Assembly: GCA_900543485.1 (NCBI GenBank)
Contig: UQRM01000050.1
Coordinates: 1 to 10,362 of the forward strand
DNA: 10,362 bases
Source of the DNA: an uncultured Eubacterium sp.
GTDB taxonomy: Bacteria; Bacillota; Clostridia; Peptostreptococcales; Anaerovoracaceae
Direction of reading: 5' to 3'
Under the pieces are notes generated by a model, which saw only the letters and a list, made by a program, of their open reading frames with translations, ran no database searches and was not told the DNA's origin. Position 1 is the first letter of the stretch, and each line of letters begins with the position of its first letter. Positions 1-7,180 of the stretch are shown here, piece by piece. The position numbers and the translations under genes were made by a program.

Positions 1-76
1 CCTTCGGCTGTATCCTTCCCACTACCGGGCGGATTCGGGACTTTCACCCGTTAGAAACGTGCGCCGCCAGGCGCAC
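1..76 (-). ncRNA. 5' end of a group II intron, probably group IIC (partial, runs off left edge)
   Basis: Read on the minus strand from base 76, the sequence opens with GTGCGCC, a good match to the conserved group II intron 5' end (GUGYG). About 27 bases in comes GGGTGAAAGTCCCGAA (49 to 34), closely matching, from memory, the domain I segment GGGUGAGAGUCCCGAA of the Oceanobacillus iheyensis group IIC intron. A GCC-containing tract follows, as in that intron. The start lies four bases beyond the U-run of the terminator at 80-120, in the same orientation; group IIC introns are known to insert just downstream of intrinsic terminator hairpins. Ribozyme domains II-VI and any reverse transcriptase/maturase ORF would lie to the left, outside the window. 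A riboswitch was considered but fits less well. Only 76 bases are visible, so the subclass is an inference. Confidence 0.75.
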
Positions 77-79
77 TCG

Positions 80-120
80 AAAAAGGGAACTGACACTTCA
101 CGAAATGTCAGTTCCCTTTT
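80..120 (-). terminator. Intrinsic terminator after the saccharopine-dehydrogenase-family gene
   Basis: A perfect 15-bp inverted repeat (81-95 with 106-120, core GGGAACTGACA) has a 10-base loop. On the minus strand it ends in CCC followed by five T (84-80), the standard Rho-independent layout. It lies 33 bases past the stop codon of the gene at 153-1454. The other strand also ends in a short T-run, so it may work in both directions. It is also the likely landing site of the intron that starts at 76. Confidence 0.9.
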
Positions 121-152
121 ATATTGTATTTCAGAATTGCTTCCCGGACTTT

Positions 153-1454
153 TTACAGATCTTTGATCTTCGTATCCAGCGTTATTCCCAGCTCAGCGGC
201 ATATCCGAAATAGATATCTACCTGTTCATCGCTGAGCATGTCGGACGATATCAGCCCCGTCTGATCGAACTGGTCATTGACGAACATCTTTGAGAAGAAG
301 AATCCGCCCTGTCCCGTCAGATACATCTCTGCTGTGATGCCCGCTCTCTCGAAAGATTCCACCAGACCAGGGGCGAATACATGAGTCTCGACCAAGGTAT
401 CCTTACCGTCTTTCTTTCCGTAGGCTTCAACGACCATGCAGCCCGAATCCTTTTTCAGACCTTCATCTATGATAGCCTTTATTTCATCCTTGTACTTCGG
501 AGCCGGAGGGATGTGAGTGAGGACATAGTCAAACGGAACGATCTTGTTCCCCTTGTATTCTTCCTCATCATGGCTCAGCAGTCCCGCTTCATAAAGCGGC
601 TTGGCAAAATCCATTCCTGCTCCTGCGTATTTGAAATATGCGTTCTTGCAGCCTTTGAAATAATCCTTGGCGTTGAACCCGTACTGCAACGGCTCATCAT
701 GGGAGTGCTCCATGAAAGTTATCTCCTCATCCATGTAGTCGTACTGTCTCTTTATCGGGTTACCGAAAGCCGGTGTGTTGACGAACTGTCCGTTCTCAAA
801 CGCCAGAGCCTCTTCACTCATGTCGGTGAGAGCCGTTATCGGAGACCACCAGAATGGCTGGAATCTCTTAGCTATAGCTCCTTCCCATACTATATTATAA
901 ATGGTGTCGCAAGTGTCGAGATGTCTTACCGCATTACGCGTCGCGCAGCATATGAGACCCGGAGCCGAACCTGTTCCTACGATGGCAAGCTTGCCGATTT
1001 CCTTGAACTTAGGCCCGTATATGTTGAACTGCGCTTTGAGACTGTCCATCCACTGCTTCGTCGCGTCGGAAGTGACCTTTTCTCCCAGGAAATTATCATC
1101 TTTCTTGGCCTCATCGCTGTTTCTCCACACATCAGCCACATTTTCAGCGATGGTGGACGCGTAATCCTGATAATTGGCCTTCACTTCCAGCGCCGCGTCC
1201 AGAACGTTCTTGGTGCATTCCAGAGGCAGGCCGTTGAGAATGAGATCGACTCCCTGAGCCGCTGCTACGATACTATCTTTGTCGTGGGCGTCTACCTGTA
1301 CTCCTCTTCCCTTTTTTATGGAGCCTACGATATTTTCTACCGCCTTCATATCATAGTCAGCACATATAACTTCTTCAACGTTTGGTTCCAGATCCAGTCT
1401 CTTTGCCGCCGCGCTTCCCTGCGCGCCTACGCCTAATACTAATACTTTCTTCAT
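153..1454 (-). CDS. Saccharopine dehydrogenase family NAD(P)-dependent oxidoreductase
   Basis: This 433-aa protein has an N-terminal Rossmann nucleotide-binding fold: strand KKVLVLGVGAQGS with a GxGxxG motif at residues 8-13, and an acidic patch (CADYD, 31-35) after the second strand. A second glycine-rich turn, GTGSAPGL (161-168), is typical of saccharopine-dehydrogenase-like enzymes, and the C-terminal domain runs from about 170 to 433. No signal peptide or membrane segment is seen, so it should be cytosolic. Family members act on saccharopine, carboxynorspermidine and related secondary amines, interconverting them with an amino acid and a carbonyl compound; the substrate cannot be read from the sequence. 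The ATG at 1454 is preceded by GAGGTG five bases upstream. It follows the leu operon in the same direction but is separated by a strong terminator and about 350 bases, so it is probably transcribed independently. A lysine or polyamine role is speculative. Confidence 0.85.
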   Translation of the reverse strand: MKKVLVLGVGAQGSAAAKRLDLEPNVEEVICADYDMKAVENIVGSIKKGRGVQVDAHDKDSIVAAAQGVDLILNGLPLECTKNVLDAALEVKANYQDYASTIAENVADVWRNSDEAKKDDNFLGEKVTSDATKQWMDSLKAQFNIYGPKFKEIGKLAIVGTGSAPGLICCATRNAVRHLDTCDTIYNIVWEGAIAKRFQPFWWSPITALTDMSEEALAFENGQFVNTPAFGNPIKRQYDYMDEEITFMEHSHDEPLQYGFNAKDYFKGCKNAYFKYAGAGMDFAKPLYEAGLLSHDEEEYKGNKIVPFDYVLTHIPPAPKYKDEIKAIIDEGLKKDSGCMVVEAYGKKDGKDTLVETHVFAPGLVESFERAGITAEMYLTGQGGFFFSKMFVNDQFDQTGLISSDMLSDEQVDIYFGYAAELGITLDTKIKDL

Positions 1455-1472
1455 AATTCACCTCAAAATTAT

Positions 1473-1520
1473 GTAATATCATGCAAGACGTCTTTGACAG
1501 CTGAATCCTGCATGTATCAC
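1473..1520. repeat. Imperfect palindrome just upstream of the oxidoreductase gene
   Basis: Arms around GTAATATCATGCAAGA (1473-1488) and TCCTGCATGTATCAC (1506-1520) are imperfect reverse complements sharing CATGCA. They enclose a 17-base centre that includes GACGTC. The structure ends about 19 bases before the ATG at 1454, so it could be an operator or an mRNA hairpin in the 5' leader. No good -35/-10 pair was found here, and the pairing has mismatches and bulges. Confidence 0.35.
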
Positions 1521-1777
1521 TACTCTTTAAAATTAACTTTCAGCATTTCATAGTTTCTCTTCATAGAATTATCCGGAATATCTTGACAGGCATGTGTCTG
1601 CCCTGCCGTTCCACCTCCTAAAGTTTTCCTTATCGTGACATCCGCGGCTCTGATTTTGCCGCGCCACAGCTTTAACTTCTTCTGTAAAGGTGGTTTCCAC
1701 GCTCCCTTCTTTTTTCTTCCTGTACACAATACCCCATCATCAGTGCTTTTCGCAAGACCCTTAAGCGATTTCAGCAA
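1520..1777 (-). CDS. Doubtful 85-codon ORF of unknown function, possibly a gene remnant
   Basis: This ORF occupies most of the spacer between the leu operon terminator and the oxidoreductase gene. It starts only at TTG (1777-1775), has no recognisable ribosome binding site, and has an in-frame stop a few codons upstream; the first internal ATG is near the C-terminus. The predicted protein is very basic and rich in Lys and Gly. The last 20 residues (DIPDNSMKRNYEMLK and onward) look more like real protein than the rest. I do not recognise a family. A 6-bp GC-rich hairpin (CGCGGC/GCCGCG, 1643-1648 with 1658-1663) lies inside it. It could be the tail of a decayed gene, a genuine small basic protein, or non-coding sequence that is open by chance. 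Confidence 0.25.
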   Translation of the reverse strand: MLKSLKGLAKSTDDGVLCTGRKKKGAWKPPLQKKLKLWRGKIRAADVTIRKTLGGGTAGQTHACQDIPDNSMKRNYEMLKVNFKE

Positions 1778-1810
1778 GATAATACTTTGTTAACGAATTA
1801 TCATTCTAAC

Positions 1811-1857
1811 AAAAAAACTACTGTTTTCGTCTATTTTTAGATGATACAGTAGTTTTT
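1811..1857 (-). terminator. Intrinsic terminator of the leuACDB operon
   Basis: A 12-bp perfect outer stem (AAAAACTACTGT, 1813-1824, with 1846-1857) is extended by an inner stem (CGTCTA with TAGATG, one G-U pair). On the minus strand it is followed by a run of seven T (1817-1811). It lies about 80 bases after the leuB stop. The A-runs and T-runs are on both sides, so it could also act on the other strand. Confidence 0.88.
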
Positions 1858-1935
1858 GAATTTTCGAAAAATTTTATAATATTTTTCAGGACAGCAGCAA
1901 AATAATCCTTTACACTGCTCTCTTCACCGTTCTTT

Positions 1936-3012
1936 CTATCTGCCTATGTTTTCCACGATAAGTCGCCCTGCCTCTTCCGTCCCGATGGCTTTTTCTCCAT
2001 CTCCAGCGATATCATGAGTCCTGTGCCCGTCTGCCAGCACTTTCTTCACAGCCTTTTCCACCGCGTCAGCTTCCTCGCCCAAGCCAAAAGTATATCTCAG
2101 CATCATAGCTGCCGACAGTATAGTTGCCATCGGATTAGCCATGTCCTTGCCTGCGATATCAGGCGCCGAGCCATGGACCGGCTCATACATCCCGAAATTG
2201 CCTTTCGCCAGGCTGGCCGATGGCAGAAGACCGATGGATCCTGTTATCATGCTGGCTTCATCTGAAAGGATATCTCCGAAAATATTGCTGGTGACGATGA
2301 CATCGAACTGCTTGGGATTCCTTACCAGCTGCATAGCTGCGTTGTCCACGTACATGTTGGAAAGTTCCACCTGCGGATACTCCTCAGCCACCTGCGCCAC
2401 TACACGTCTCCACAGCCTGGAGCTTTCCAGCACGTTGGCTTTATCGACGCTGGTCACCTTTTTATCTCTCTTCATAGCCATATCGAAGGCTACGTGAGCT
2501 ATCCTGCGGACTTCCTCCTCGGAATACTGCTCCACATCATAGGCGGCCGGACCCATATCCGTGTCTTTGGTCCCCTTTTCACCGAAATATATCCCGCCGG
2601 TCAGCTCTCTCACCACCACGATGTCGAGGCCACCTTCAATTATTTCCGGCCTGAGAGGGCATGCGTCTGCCAGTTCTTCGAACAGCATGGCCGGTCTCAG
2701 GTTAGCGAAGAGGCCCAGCTCCTTTCTCAGTCCAAGCAGAGCCATCTCCGGTCTTTCATTTCCCGGCAGCGTATCCCATTTCCACCCGCCTACGGCGCCC
2801 AGGAGCACCGCATCGGCTGCCTTACATGTATCTATCGTCTCCTGTGGCAGACATTGCCCTACAGCGTCTATGGCGCATCCGCCGGCCAGAACTTTTTCAT
2901 ACTCAAAGCTATGGCCATAGATCTCTCCCACCTTATCCAGTACTTTCAGCGTCTGTCCTACCACCTCAGGGCCGATGCCGTCTCCCGGCACCACCGCTAT
3001 CCTGTAATCCAT
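1936..3012 (-). CDS. leuB: 3-isopropylmalate dehydrogenase
   Basis: LeuB oxidises (2R,3S)-3-isopropylmalate with NAD+ and decarboxylates it to 2-ketoisocaproate, the third step of the leucine branch. At 358 aa it has the normal family length. Visible signatures are GDGIGPEVV (10-18), the substrate-binding segment with R96, R106 and R135, catalytic Y142 and K191, and metal-binding D223, D247 and D251. It also carries the NAD-binding [10 protein letters not shown] (280-289), which marks the NAD-dependent isopropylmalate/isocitrate dehydrogenase family; the ELTGGIYFG segment (136-144) points to LeuB rather than isocitrate dehydrogenase. It is a soluble cytosolic enzyme, normally a homodimer. The ATG at 3012 has AGGAGG nine bases upstream, and that site sits right next to the leuD stop (13-base gap), suggesting coupled translation. 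It is the last gene of the operon. Confidence 0.97.
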   Translation of the reverse strand: MDYRIAVVPGDGIGPEVVGQTLKVLDKVGEIYGHSFEYEKVLAGGCAIDAVGQCLPQETIDTCKAADAVLLGAVGGWKWDTLPGNERPEMALLGLRKELGLFANLRPAMLFEELADACPLRPEIIEGGLDIVVVRELTGGIYFGEKGTKDTDMGPAAYDVEQYSEEEVRRIAHVAFDMAMKRDKKVTSVDKANVLESSRLWRRVVAQVAEEYPQVELSNMYVDNAAMQLVRNPKQFDVIVTSNIFGDILSDEASMITGSIGLLPSASLAKGNFGMYEPVHGSAPDIAGKDMANPMATILSAAMMLRYTFGLGEEADAVEKAVKKVLADGHRTHDIAGDGEKAIGTEEAGRLIVENIGR

Positions 3013-3025
3013 ATCTGTTTTCCTC

Positions 3026-3511
3026 CTATTTCCCCGTCAGGCTGTTCATCAGACCGCCCTTGGCCATTATATCCTTGATGAAATCAGGGAATGGCAGCGC
3101 CTGATACTTCTCGCCTTTAGTCTCGTTGGTGATGATACCGGTGTCAAAATCTACAGACACCTTGTCGCCGTCGCTTATCTTTTCGCTGGCTTCAGGACAT
3201 TCCAGTATCGGAAGTCCGATATTTATGGAATTCCTGTAGAATATCCTGGCGAATGTCCTGGCTATGACGCAGTCTATCCCGCTGGCTTTGATAGCGATAG
3301 GCGCATGCTCCCTGGAGGAGCCGCAGCCAAAATTGTCGCCGCCTACTATTATATCGCCCGCCTTCACTTTCTTTACAAAATCGGCGTCTATGTCCTCCAT
3401 ACAATGAGCCGCCAGCTCCTTGTGATCCGCCGTGTTGAGGTGTCTGGCGGGGATGATGACGTCCGTATCCACGTTATCTCCGTATTTATGAACGATTCCT
3501 TGTGCTTTCAT
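3026..3511 (-). CDS. leuD: 3-isopropylmalate dehydratase small subunit
   Basis: LeuD is the swivel-domain subunit that pairs with LeuC to form isopropylmalate isomerase, which converts 2-isopropylmalate to 3-isopropylmalate. The 161-aa length matches the short form seen in archaea and many Clostridia rather than the roughly 200-aa enterobacterial form. Diagnostic motifs are [12 protein letters not shown] (11-22) and [15 protein letters not shown] (57-71), the latter being the aconitase-like swivel signature near the substrate pocket. The start ATG at 3511 is preceded by a GGAAGGAGAG Shine-Dalgarno region. It lies 33 bases after leuC, its partner subunit, so the two are made from the same message. 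Confidence 0.96.
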   Translation of the reverse strand: MKAQGIVHKYGDNVDTDVIIPARHLNTADHKELAAHCMEDIDADFVKKVKAGDIIVGGDNFGCGSSREHAPIAIKASGIDCVIARTFARIFYRNSINIGLPILECPEASEKISDGDKVSVDFDTGIITNETKGEKYQALPFPDFIKDIMAKGGLMNSLTGK

Positions 3512-3544
3512 CTCTTCTCTCCTTCCTGAAACGCCTCCTGAGTC

Positions 3545-4807
3545 CTACAATACCTCGTCTGGCCCGCTTATTTTCCCCGTGACAGCCGATGCCGCGGCTA
3601 CAGCCGGACTGGCAAGATATACCTCGGACTTTACATGTCCCATCCTTCCCACGAAATTCCTGTTGGTAGTCGCGACACATCTCTCTCCTGCCGCCAGGAT
3701 ACCCATGTGGCCTCCGAGACATGGCCCGCACGTCGGCGTCGAAACTACGCATCCGGCATCGATGAATATGTCCAGATATCCGTTCTTTATGCAATCCTTA
3801 TACACCTGCTGAGTAGCCGGGATTATTATCGCCCGCACGTTATCGTGTACCTTTCTGCCCTTCAGTATCCTGGCTGCCAGCGCCATGTCTTCCAGCCTCC
3901 CGTTGGTACAGGAGCCAATGACCACCTGCTGTATCTCCACATCTCCCACCTGATCGATGGTCCTGGTGTTCTCCGGAAGATGAGGGAATGAAACCGTCGG
4001 CTTCAGGGCGGAAAGATCTATATCGTAGGTTTCCACATACTCCGCGTCCTCGTCGGGAGCATAGGTCTTCCACTGGCCCTGGACTCTGCCTTTCATATAT
4101 TCCTCTGTCACTTCATCTACCATGAATATTCCATTTTTAGCTCCTGCTTCGATAGCCATGTTGGCTATGCAGAGTCTGTCCTCCATGGAAAGGCTGGACA
4201 ACCCTTCACCCATGAACTCCATGGACTTATAGAGCGCCCCATCTACACCGATCATCCCTATGATGTGAAGGATCACATCCTTACCTGTTACATTTTCCCG
4301 AAGGCTACCTGTCAGGTTGAATCTTATGGCTTCAGGCACCTTGAACCAGGCTTTCCCCGTAGCCATACCGGCCGCCATATCAGTGCTCCCCACTCCCGTG
4401 GAAAATGCCCCGAGAGCTCCATATGTACATGTGTGGGAATCGGCTCCGATTATGCAATCCCCCGCCTTGACGAGACCCTGCTCAGGAAGGAGAGCATGCT
4501 CTATACCCATCCTGCCTACGTCGAAAAAATTCTTCACATCGAATCTCCTGGCAAAGGTCCTGCATTGCATGCACTGCTCCGCTGCTTTTATATCCTTGTT
4601 AGGGGTGAAGTGATCCATGACGAGAGATATCTTCTCCCTGTCGAAAACTCCATCGAACCCCGCTTTCTCAAACTCGTTGACTGCCACCGGCGTTGTGATA
4701 TCGTTTCCCAGCACCATATCCAGCTCCGCCATTATCAGCTGTCCGGCGACGACACTGTCAAGCCCCGCATGAGCGGCCAGTATCTTCTGGGTCATTGTCA
4801 TTCCCAT
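3545..4807 (-). CDS. leuC: 3-isopropylmalate dehydratase large subunit
   Basis: LeuC carries the [4Fe-4S] cluster of isopropylmalate isomerase and acts with LeuD. At 420 aa it is the short, archaeal/clostridial type of the aconitase family (the enterobacterial form is about 466 aa). Cluster ligands are Cys300 (VIGSCTNG), Cys360 and Cys363 ([13 protein letters not shown]). The [21 protein letters not shown] segment near 121-141 is the conserved aconitase-type substrate region. Three in-frame ATGs lie close together at the start; the first (4807) is best spaced from AAGGAGG, about 8 bases upstream. The homologous homoaconitase of lysine synthesis is an alternative by family, but the full leuACDB context argues for leucine. 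Confidence 0.96.
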   Translation of the reverse strand: MGMTMTQKILAAHAGLDSVVAGQLIMAELDMVLGNDITTPVAVNEFEKAGFDGVFDREKISLVMDHFTPNKDIKAAEQCMQCRTFARRFDVKNFFDVGRMGIEHALLPEQGLVKAGDCIIGADSHTCTYGALGAFSTGVGSTDMAAGMATGKAWFKVPEAIRFNLTGSLRENVTGKDVILHIIGMIGVDGALYKSMEFMGEGLSSLSMEDRLCIANMAIEAGAKNGIFMVDEVTEEYMKGRVQGQWKTYAPDEDAEYVETYDIDLSALKPTVSFPHLPENTRTIDQVGDVEIQQVVIGSCTNGRLEDMALAARILKGRKVHDNVRAIIIPATQQVYKDCIKNGYLDIFIDAGCVVSTPTCGPCLGGHMGILAAGERCVATTNRNFVGRMGHVKSEVYLASPAVAAASAVTGKISGPDEVL

Positions 4808-4834
4808 GTTCTGTTCCTCCTTATTATTTATTTC

Positions 4835-6535
4835 CTATTCCACAAAGTGATCCATCTTGTTCTGCCTGTTGAGAGCGCTCACCAAAGCGTTGACCGACGC
4901 CAGAATGATGTCCTCATGAGTACCGACGCCCCAGAATTCATTTCCGTCCCTGTCTTCGATACACACATAAGCCGCAGCCTTGGAGCTGGACTCCGATGAT
5001 AACGCATGCTCCGAATAGGTGACGAATTTGTAATCAAAGGTATACGGCGACATCTTCAGCGCGTTGCTGATAGCGTCCAGACGACCGTTACCTACCGCCT
5101 CAAACTGATATACCTTTCCGGCTATCCTTACCTTTATATCGGCTATCATGCCGTCGTCTGATTTGAAGTCCGAAACTTTCCTGAATACCGCGTCGGTAAT
5201 GTCTATCGGATCGAAAACATTGACATATTCCCGGGCAAATGCCTGGTACACCTCCACAGGGGTCAGCTCCTTGTGCTCCTGGTCGGAAATATCCTTTACC
5301 ATATATCCCAGTTCCTCTCGCATCTGCTGTGGGATCATATAGCCGAAATTCTGCTCCAGGATATATGCGACACCGCCCTTTCCTGACTGGCTGTTTATCC
5401 TTATGACATCAGCCTCATATTCCCTTCCCACATCCTTAGGATCGAGAGGGAGATACGGCACTGACCATGTCTTGAGATCTTTCTCTTTATGCCACTTCAT
5501 GCCCTTGGCAATAGCATCCTGATGGGAGCCGGAAAACGCGGCGAATACCAGCTGTCCGCCGTACGGCTGTCTAGGCGGCACCTTCATGTCGGTATATTTT
5601 TCGTACGTCTCCACCACCTCCGGCATGTTGGAAAAATCCAGGCCCGGATCCACACCGTGACAATACATGTTCATGGCCAGAGTAACGATATCCACGTTCC
5701 CCGTCCTCTCTCCGTTCCCGAAGAGCGTCCCCTCTATCCTGTCGCCTCCTGCCAGCAATCCCAGCTCCGCGTCAGCTACTGCCGTCCCTCTGTCATTATG
5801 CGGGTGAAGGGATACGATGACATTCTCCCTGCTGTGGAGATTCTCGCACATGTACTCTATCTGGGACGCGTACACATGAGGCATGGACAGCTCCACGGTA
5901 CTAGGCAGATTTATTATGACCTTGTTGTCAGGAGTAGGTTCCCATATATCGATGACAGCATTACATATCTCCGCCGCGAAATCCACTTCCGTACCTGTAA
6001 AGCTCTCCGGCGAATATTCAAAGGTGAAGTCCGTCTCCGGATGCTTCACCGCGTATTCCTTCATCAGTGTCGCCCCATCGGTAGCTATTTTGATGATCTC
6101 CGGTTTTTCTTTCTTGAATACCTGTTCACGCTGAGCCAATGATGTGGAGTTGTAAAGATGGACCACCGCCTTTTTCACGCCCGCCAATGATTCAAAAGTC
6201 TTCTTTATTATGTGCTTTCTCGACTGAGTCAGCACCTGTATCGTCACATCGTCGGGGATCAACCTGTCGTCCACCAGTTTTCTGAGGAACTGATATTCAG
6301 TCTTGGACGCCGCCGGGAAACCCACCTCGATCTGTTTGAAGCCCAGTTTTACCAGGAACTTGAAGAATTCCACCTTCTCCTCCAGACTCATGGGAACGAT
6401 GAGGGCCTGGTTTCCATCCCTCAGATCGACGCTGCACCACATAGGCGCCTCTTCTATATGATCCTTTTCCACCCACGCATGATGGGGGGTATCAGGTGGA
6501 AAATACCCTATCTTGTATTTATCGCAGTTTTTCAT
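4835..6535 (-). CDS. leuA: 2-isopropylmalate synthase, type 2 (long form)
   Basis: LeuA condenses acetyl-CoA with 2-ketoisovalerate, the committed step of leucine synthesis and the usual point of leucine feedback inhibition. The 566-aa protein starts with the extension and SVDLRDGNQALIVPM block (35-49) of the type 2 family shared by Actinobacteria, yeasts and some Bacillota. The TIM-barrel catalytic domain spans about 30-310, with R39/D40, metal ligands H244 and H246 (SLHPHND), and the LFGNGERTGN block (271-280). A linker (INSQSGKGGVAY, 380-391) leads to the C-terminal regulatory domain at about 440-566. The ATG at 6535 follows AAGGAGAG. It is the first gene of the operon and is controlled by the T-box leader upstream. 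Confidence 0.96.
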   Translation of the reverse strand: MKNCDKYKIGYFPPDTPHHAWVEKDHIEEAPMWCSVDLRDGNQALIVPMSLEEKVEFFKFLVKLGFKQIEVGFPAASKTEYQFLRKLVDDRLIPDDVTIQVLTQSRKHIIKKTFESLAGVKKAVVHLYNSTSLAQREQVFKKEKPEIIKIATDGATLMKEYAVKHPETDFTFEYSPESFTGTEVDFAAEICNAVIDIWEPTPDNKVIINLPSTVELSMPHVYASQIEYMCENLHSRENVIVSLHPHNDRGTAVADAELGLLAGGDRIEGTLFGNGERTGNVDIVTLAMNMYCHGVDPGLDFSNMPEVVETYEKYTDMKVPPRQPYGGQLVFAAFSGSHQDAIAKGMKWHKEKDLKTWSVPYLPLDPKDVGREYEADVIRINSQSGKGGVAYILEQNFGYMIPQQMREELGYMVKDISDQEHKELTPVEVYQAFAREYVNVFDPIDITDAVFRKVSDFKSDDGMIADIKVRIAGKVYQFEAVGNGRLDAISNALKMSPYTFDYKFVTYSEHALSSESSSKAAAYVCIEDRDGNEFWGVGTHEDIILASVNALVSALNRQNKMDHFVE

Positions 6536-6596
6536 GTTTCCTCTCTCCTTTTTCAGTTTTCAGTACGACCCGCCCTCCGGCGTGCCGCCATTCATC

Positions 6597-6630
6597 AAAA
6601 AAGCCCTCATCTCAACTAAGAGACGAAGGC
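6597..6630 (-). terminator. Regulated terminator of the leuA T-box leader
   Basis: On the minus strand an 11-bp stem (GCCTTCGTCTC with GAGATGAGGGC, two G-U pairs, loop TTAGTT) is followed by six T (6602-6597). It comes about 10 bases after the conserved T-box sequence, so part of its 5' arm region competes with the antiterminator. It ends 61 bases before the leuA start. Confidence 0.88.
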
Positions 6631-6908
6631 ATAAGCATCCGCGGTACCACTCTTATTGGCGTGCTGTTTCGATTCTCACCGTCCCTGGCCCGCGCCACCT
6701 GACTGCACTGCCCTGCGGCAACACTGCCGGCCGCCTCCAGCTGTCGCTGTCAGCGTTTCACGCCTGCCGGGAAATCACACACCCGCTCAAAAGTTCGACG
6801 CTCCCGGGCGAGACATCCGACTCCGTATACAGTCTTGCACCGACCGACTGCTCGCTGAAATACTTCCATCCGATTTATTCCGTTCATCGCGTCTGTATTT
6901 ACATGTAT
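6597..6908 (-). promoter_or_regulatory. T-box riboswitch leader of the leu operon, probable tRNA-Leu (CUC) specifier
   Basis: The conserved T-box element is present on the minus strand as TAAGAGTGGTACCGCG (6655-6640), whose UGGU-type core pairs with the acceptor end of uncharged tRNA. Stem I is recognisable: a possible basal pairing GACGC (6893-6889) with GCGTC (6801-6797), and an upper hairpin CAGTC/GACTG (6850-6846, 6834-6830) enclosing GGTCGGTGCAA, the usual AG-bulge/GGUG segment. The 3' side then reads GGATGTCTCGCCC. The triplet CTC (6812-6810), followed by a purine and CCC, is in the expected specifier position and encodes Leu, which fits the downstream genes. Mechanism inferred: uncharged tRNA-Leu stabilises the antiterminator and allows transcription into leuA. 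The specifier call rests on alignment by eye, and the neighbouring triplets TCT or GTC are less well placed. Confidence 0.9.
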
Positions 6909-6914
6909 GTTACT

Positions 6915-6943
6915 AATATAAATGACGACGTTTGGTTTGTCAA
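6915..6943 (-). promoter_or_regulatory. Sigma-A type promoter of the leuACDB operon
   Basis: On the minus strand there is a perfect -35 box TTGACA (6943-6938), a 17-base spacer and a -10 box TATATT (6920-6915). An A/T-rich stretch (AAAAATTT, about 6953-6946) just upstream resembles an UP element. The start of transcription is expected near 6908, which places the whole T-box stem I inside the transcript. Confidence 0.88.
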
Positions 6944-6992
6944 CACAAATTTTTCAGGCAACCAGGCATCCGTATATCCGGTGGCGGTCAAA

Positions 6993-7029
6993 TTACAGAC
7001 ATTTTCTCAAAATCTTAAAATGTCTGTAA
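6993..7029. repeat. Palindrome 1 of a related pair (13-bp arms)
   Basis: TTACAGACATTTT (6993-7005) and its exact reverse complement AAAATGTCTGTAA (7017-7029) flank an 11-base A/T-rich centre. It lies about 50 bases upstream of the leu -35 box. The arms are nearly the same as those of palindrome 2 at 7138-7178. It has no GC-rich stem plus T-run of a terminator. It could be a protein-binding site, a repeated intergenic palindrome, or part of a small mobile element. Confidence 0.8.
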
Positions 7030-7137
7030 AATCCAATGGGTTTGAGAATACTGGACTATTTTTGTAAAGGGCCGGGAGAGCGTTTTTCAGGCTTTGATGG
7101 GCTCGTCGCGGCCGTGAAAGCCCGCAAACGTTGAAAA
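7030..7137. other. Spacer between the two palindromes, with nested short stems
   Basis: No ORF with a convincing start is seen in these 108 bases. There are nested complementary blocks: CGTTT (7081-7085) with AAACG (7126-7130), and inside it GGCTTT (7090-7095) with AAAGCC (7117-7122). An alternative pairing, GGGCT with AGCCC, overlaps the inner stem. Together with the palindromes on each side, the 6993-7178 stretch looks like a hairpin-core-hairpin unit. Whether it is transcribed is unknown. Confidence 0.4.
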
Positions 7138-7178
7138 TTTTACAGACATTTTGCGAAAAAGGCAAAATGTCTGTAAAA
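7138..7178. repeat. Palindrome 2 of a related pair (17-bp perfect arms)
   Basis: TTTTACAGACATTTTGC (7138-7154) and its exact reverse complement (7162-7178) flank a 7-base loop GAAAAAG. The arms share TTACAGACATTTT and AAAATGTCTGTAAAA with palindrome 1. The last paired base (7178) is also the first base of the AGC that seems to be the target duplication of the IS3-family element, so the element is inserted exactly at the foot of this palindrome. Confidence 0.88.
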
Positions 7179-7180
7179 GC

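Noticed and set aside
1..76. Possible cobalamin or other metabolite riboswitch at the left edge
   Set aside because: The GUGCGCC start, the GGGUGAAAGUCCCGAA block and the position after a terminator fit a group II intron much better.
381..1436. Long plus-strand ORF (351 codons) opposite the oxidoreductase gene
   Set aside because: It is a shadow of the minus-strand gene: no recognisable domain, no ribosome binding site, and the opposite frame is a clear family member.
1600..1625. T-box-like string AGGTGGAACGGC on the minus strand
   Set aside because: It differs from the T-box consensus at a core position, and no terminator with a T-run or stem I follows or precedes it; the real T-box in the window is at 6640-6655.
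3192..3404. Second minus-strand ORF inside leuD
   Set aside because: Out-of-frame overlap within a clear leuD; no start signal of its own.
4265..4999. Plus-strand ORF (244 codons) opposite leuC and leuA
   Set aside because: It is antisense to two well-identified genes and its composition is that expected from their reverse complement.
6513..7067. Plus-strand ORFs across the leu leader (about 60-184 codons)
   Set aside because: They run antisense through the T-box riboswitch and promoter, with no ribosome binding site or known domain.
6993..7178. Palindromes as a CRISPR array or as terminators
   Set aside because: There are only two copies with a single 108-base spacer, so no array; the stems are A/T-rich with no G/C clamp before a T-run, so not standard terminators.
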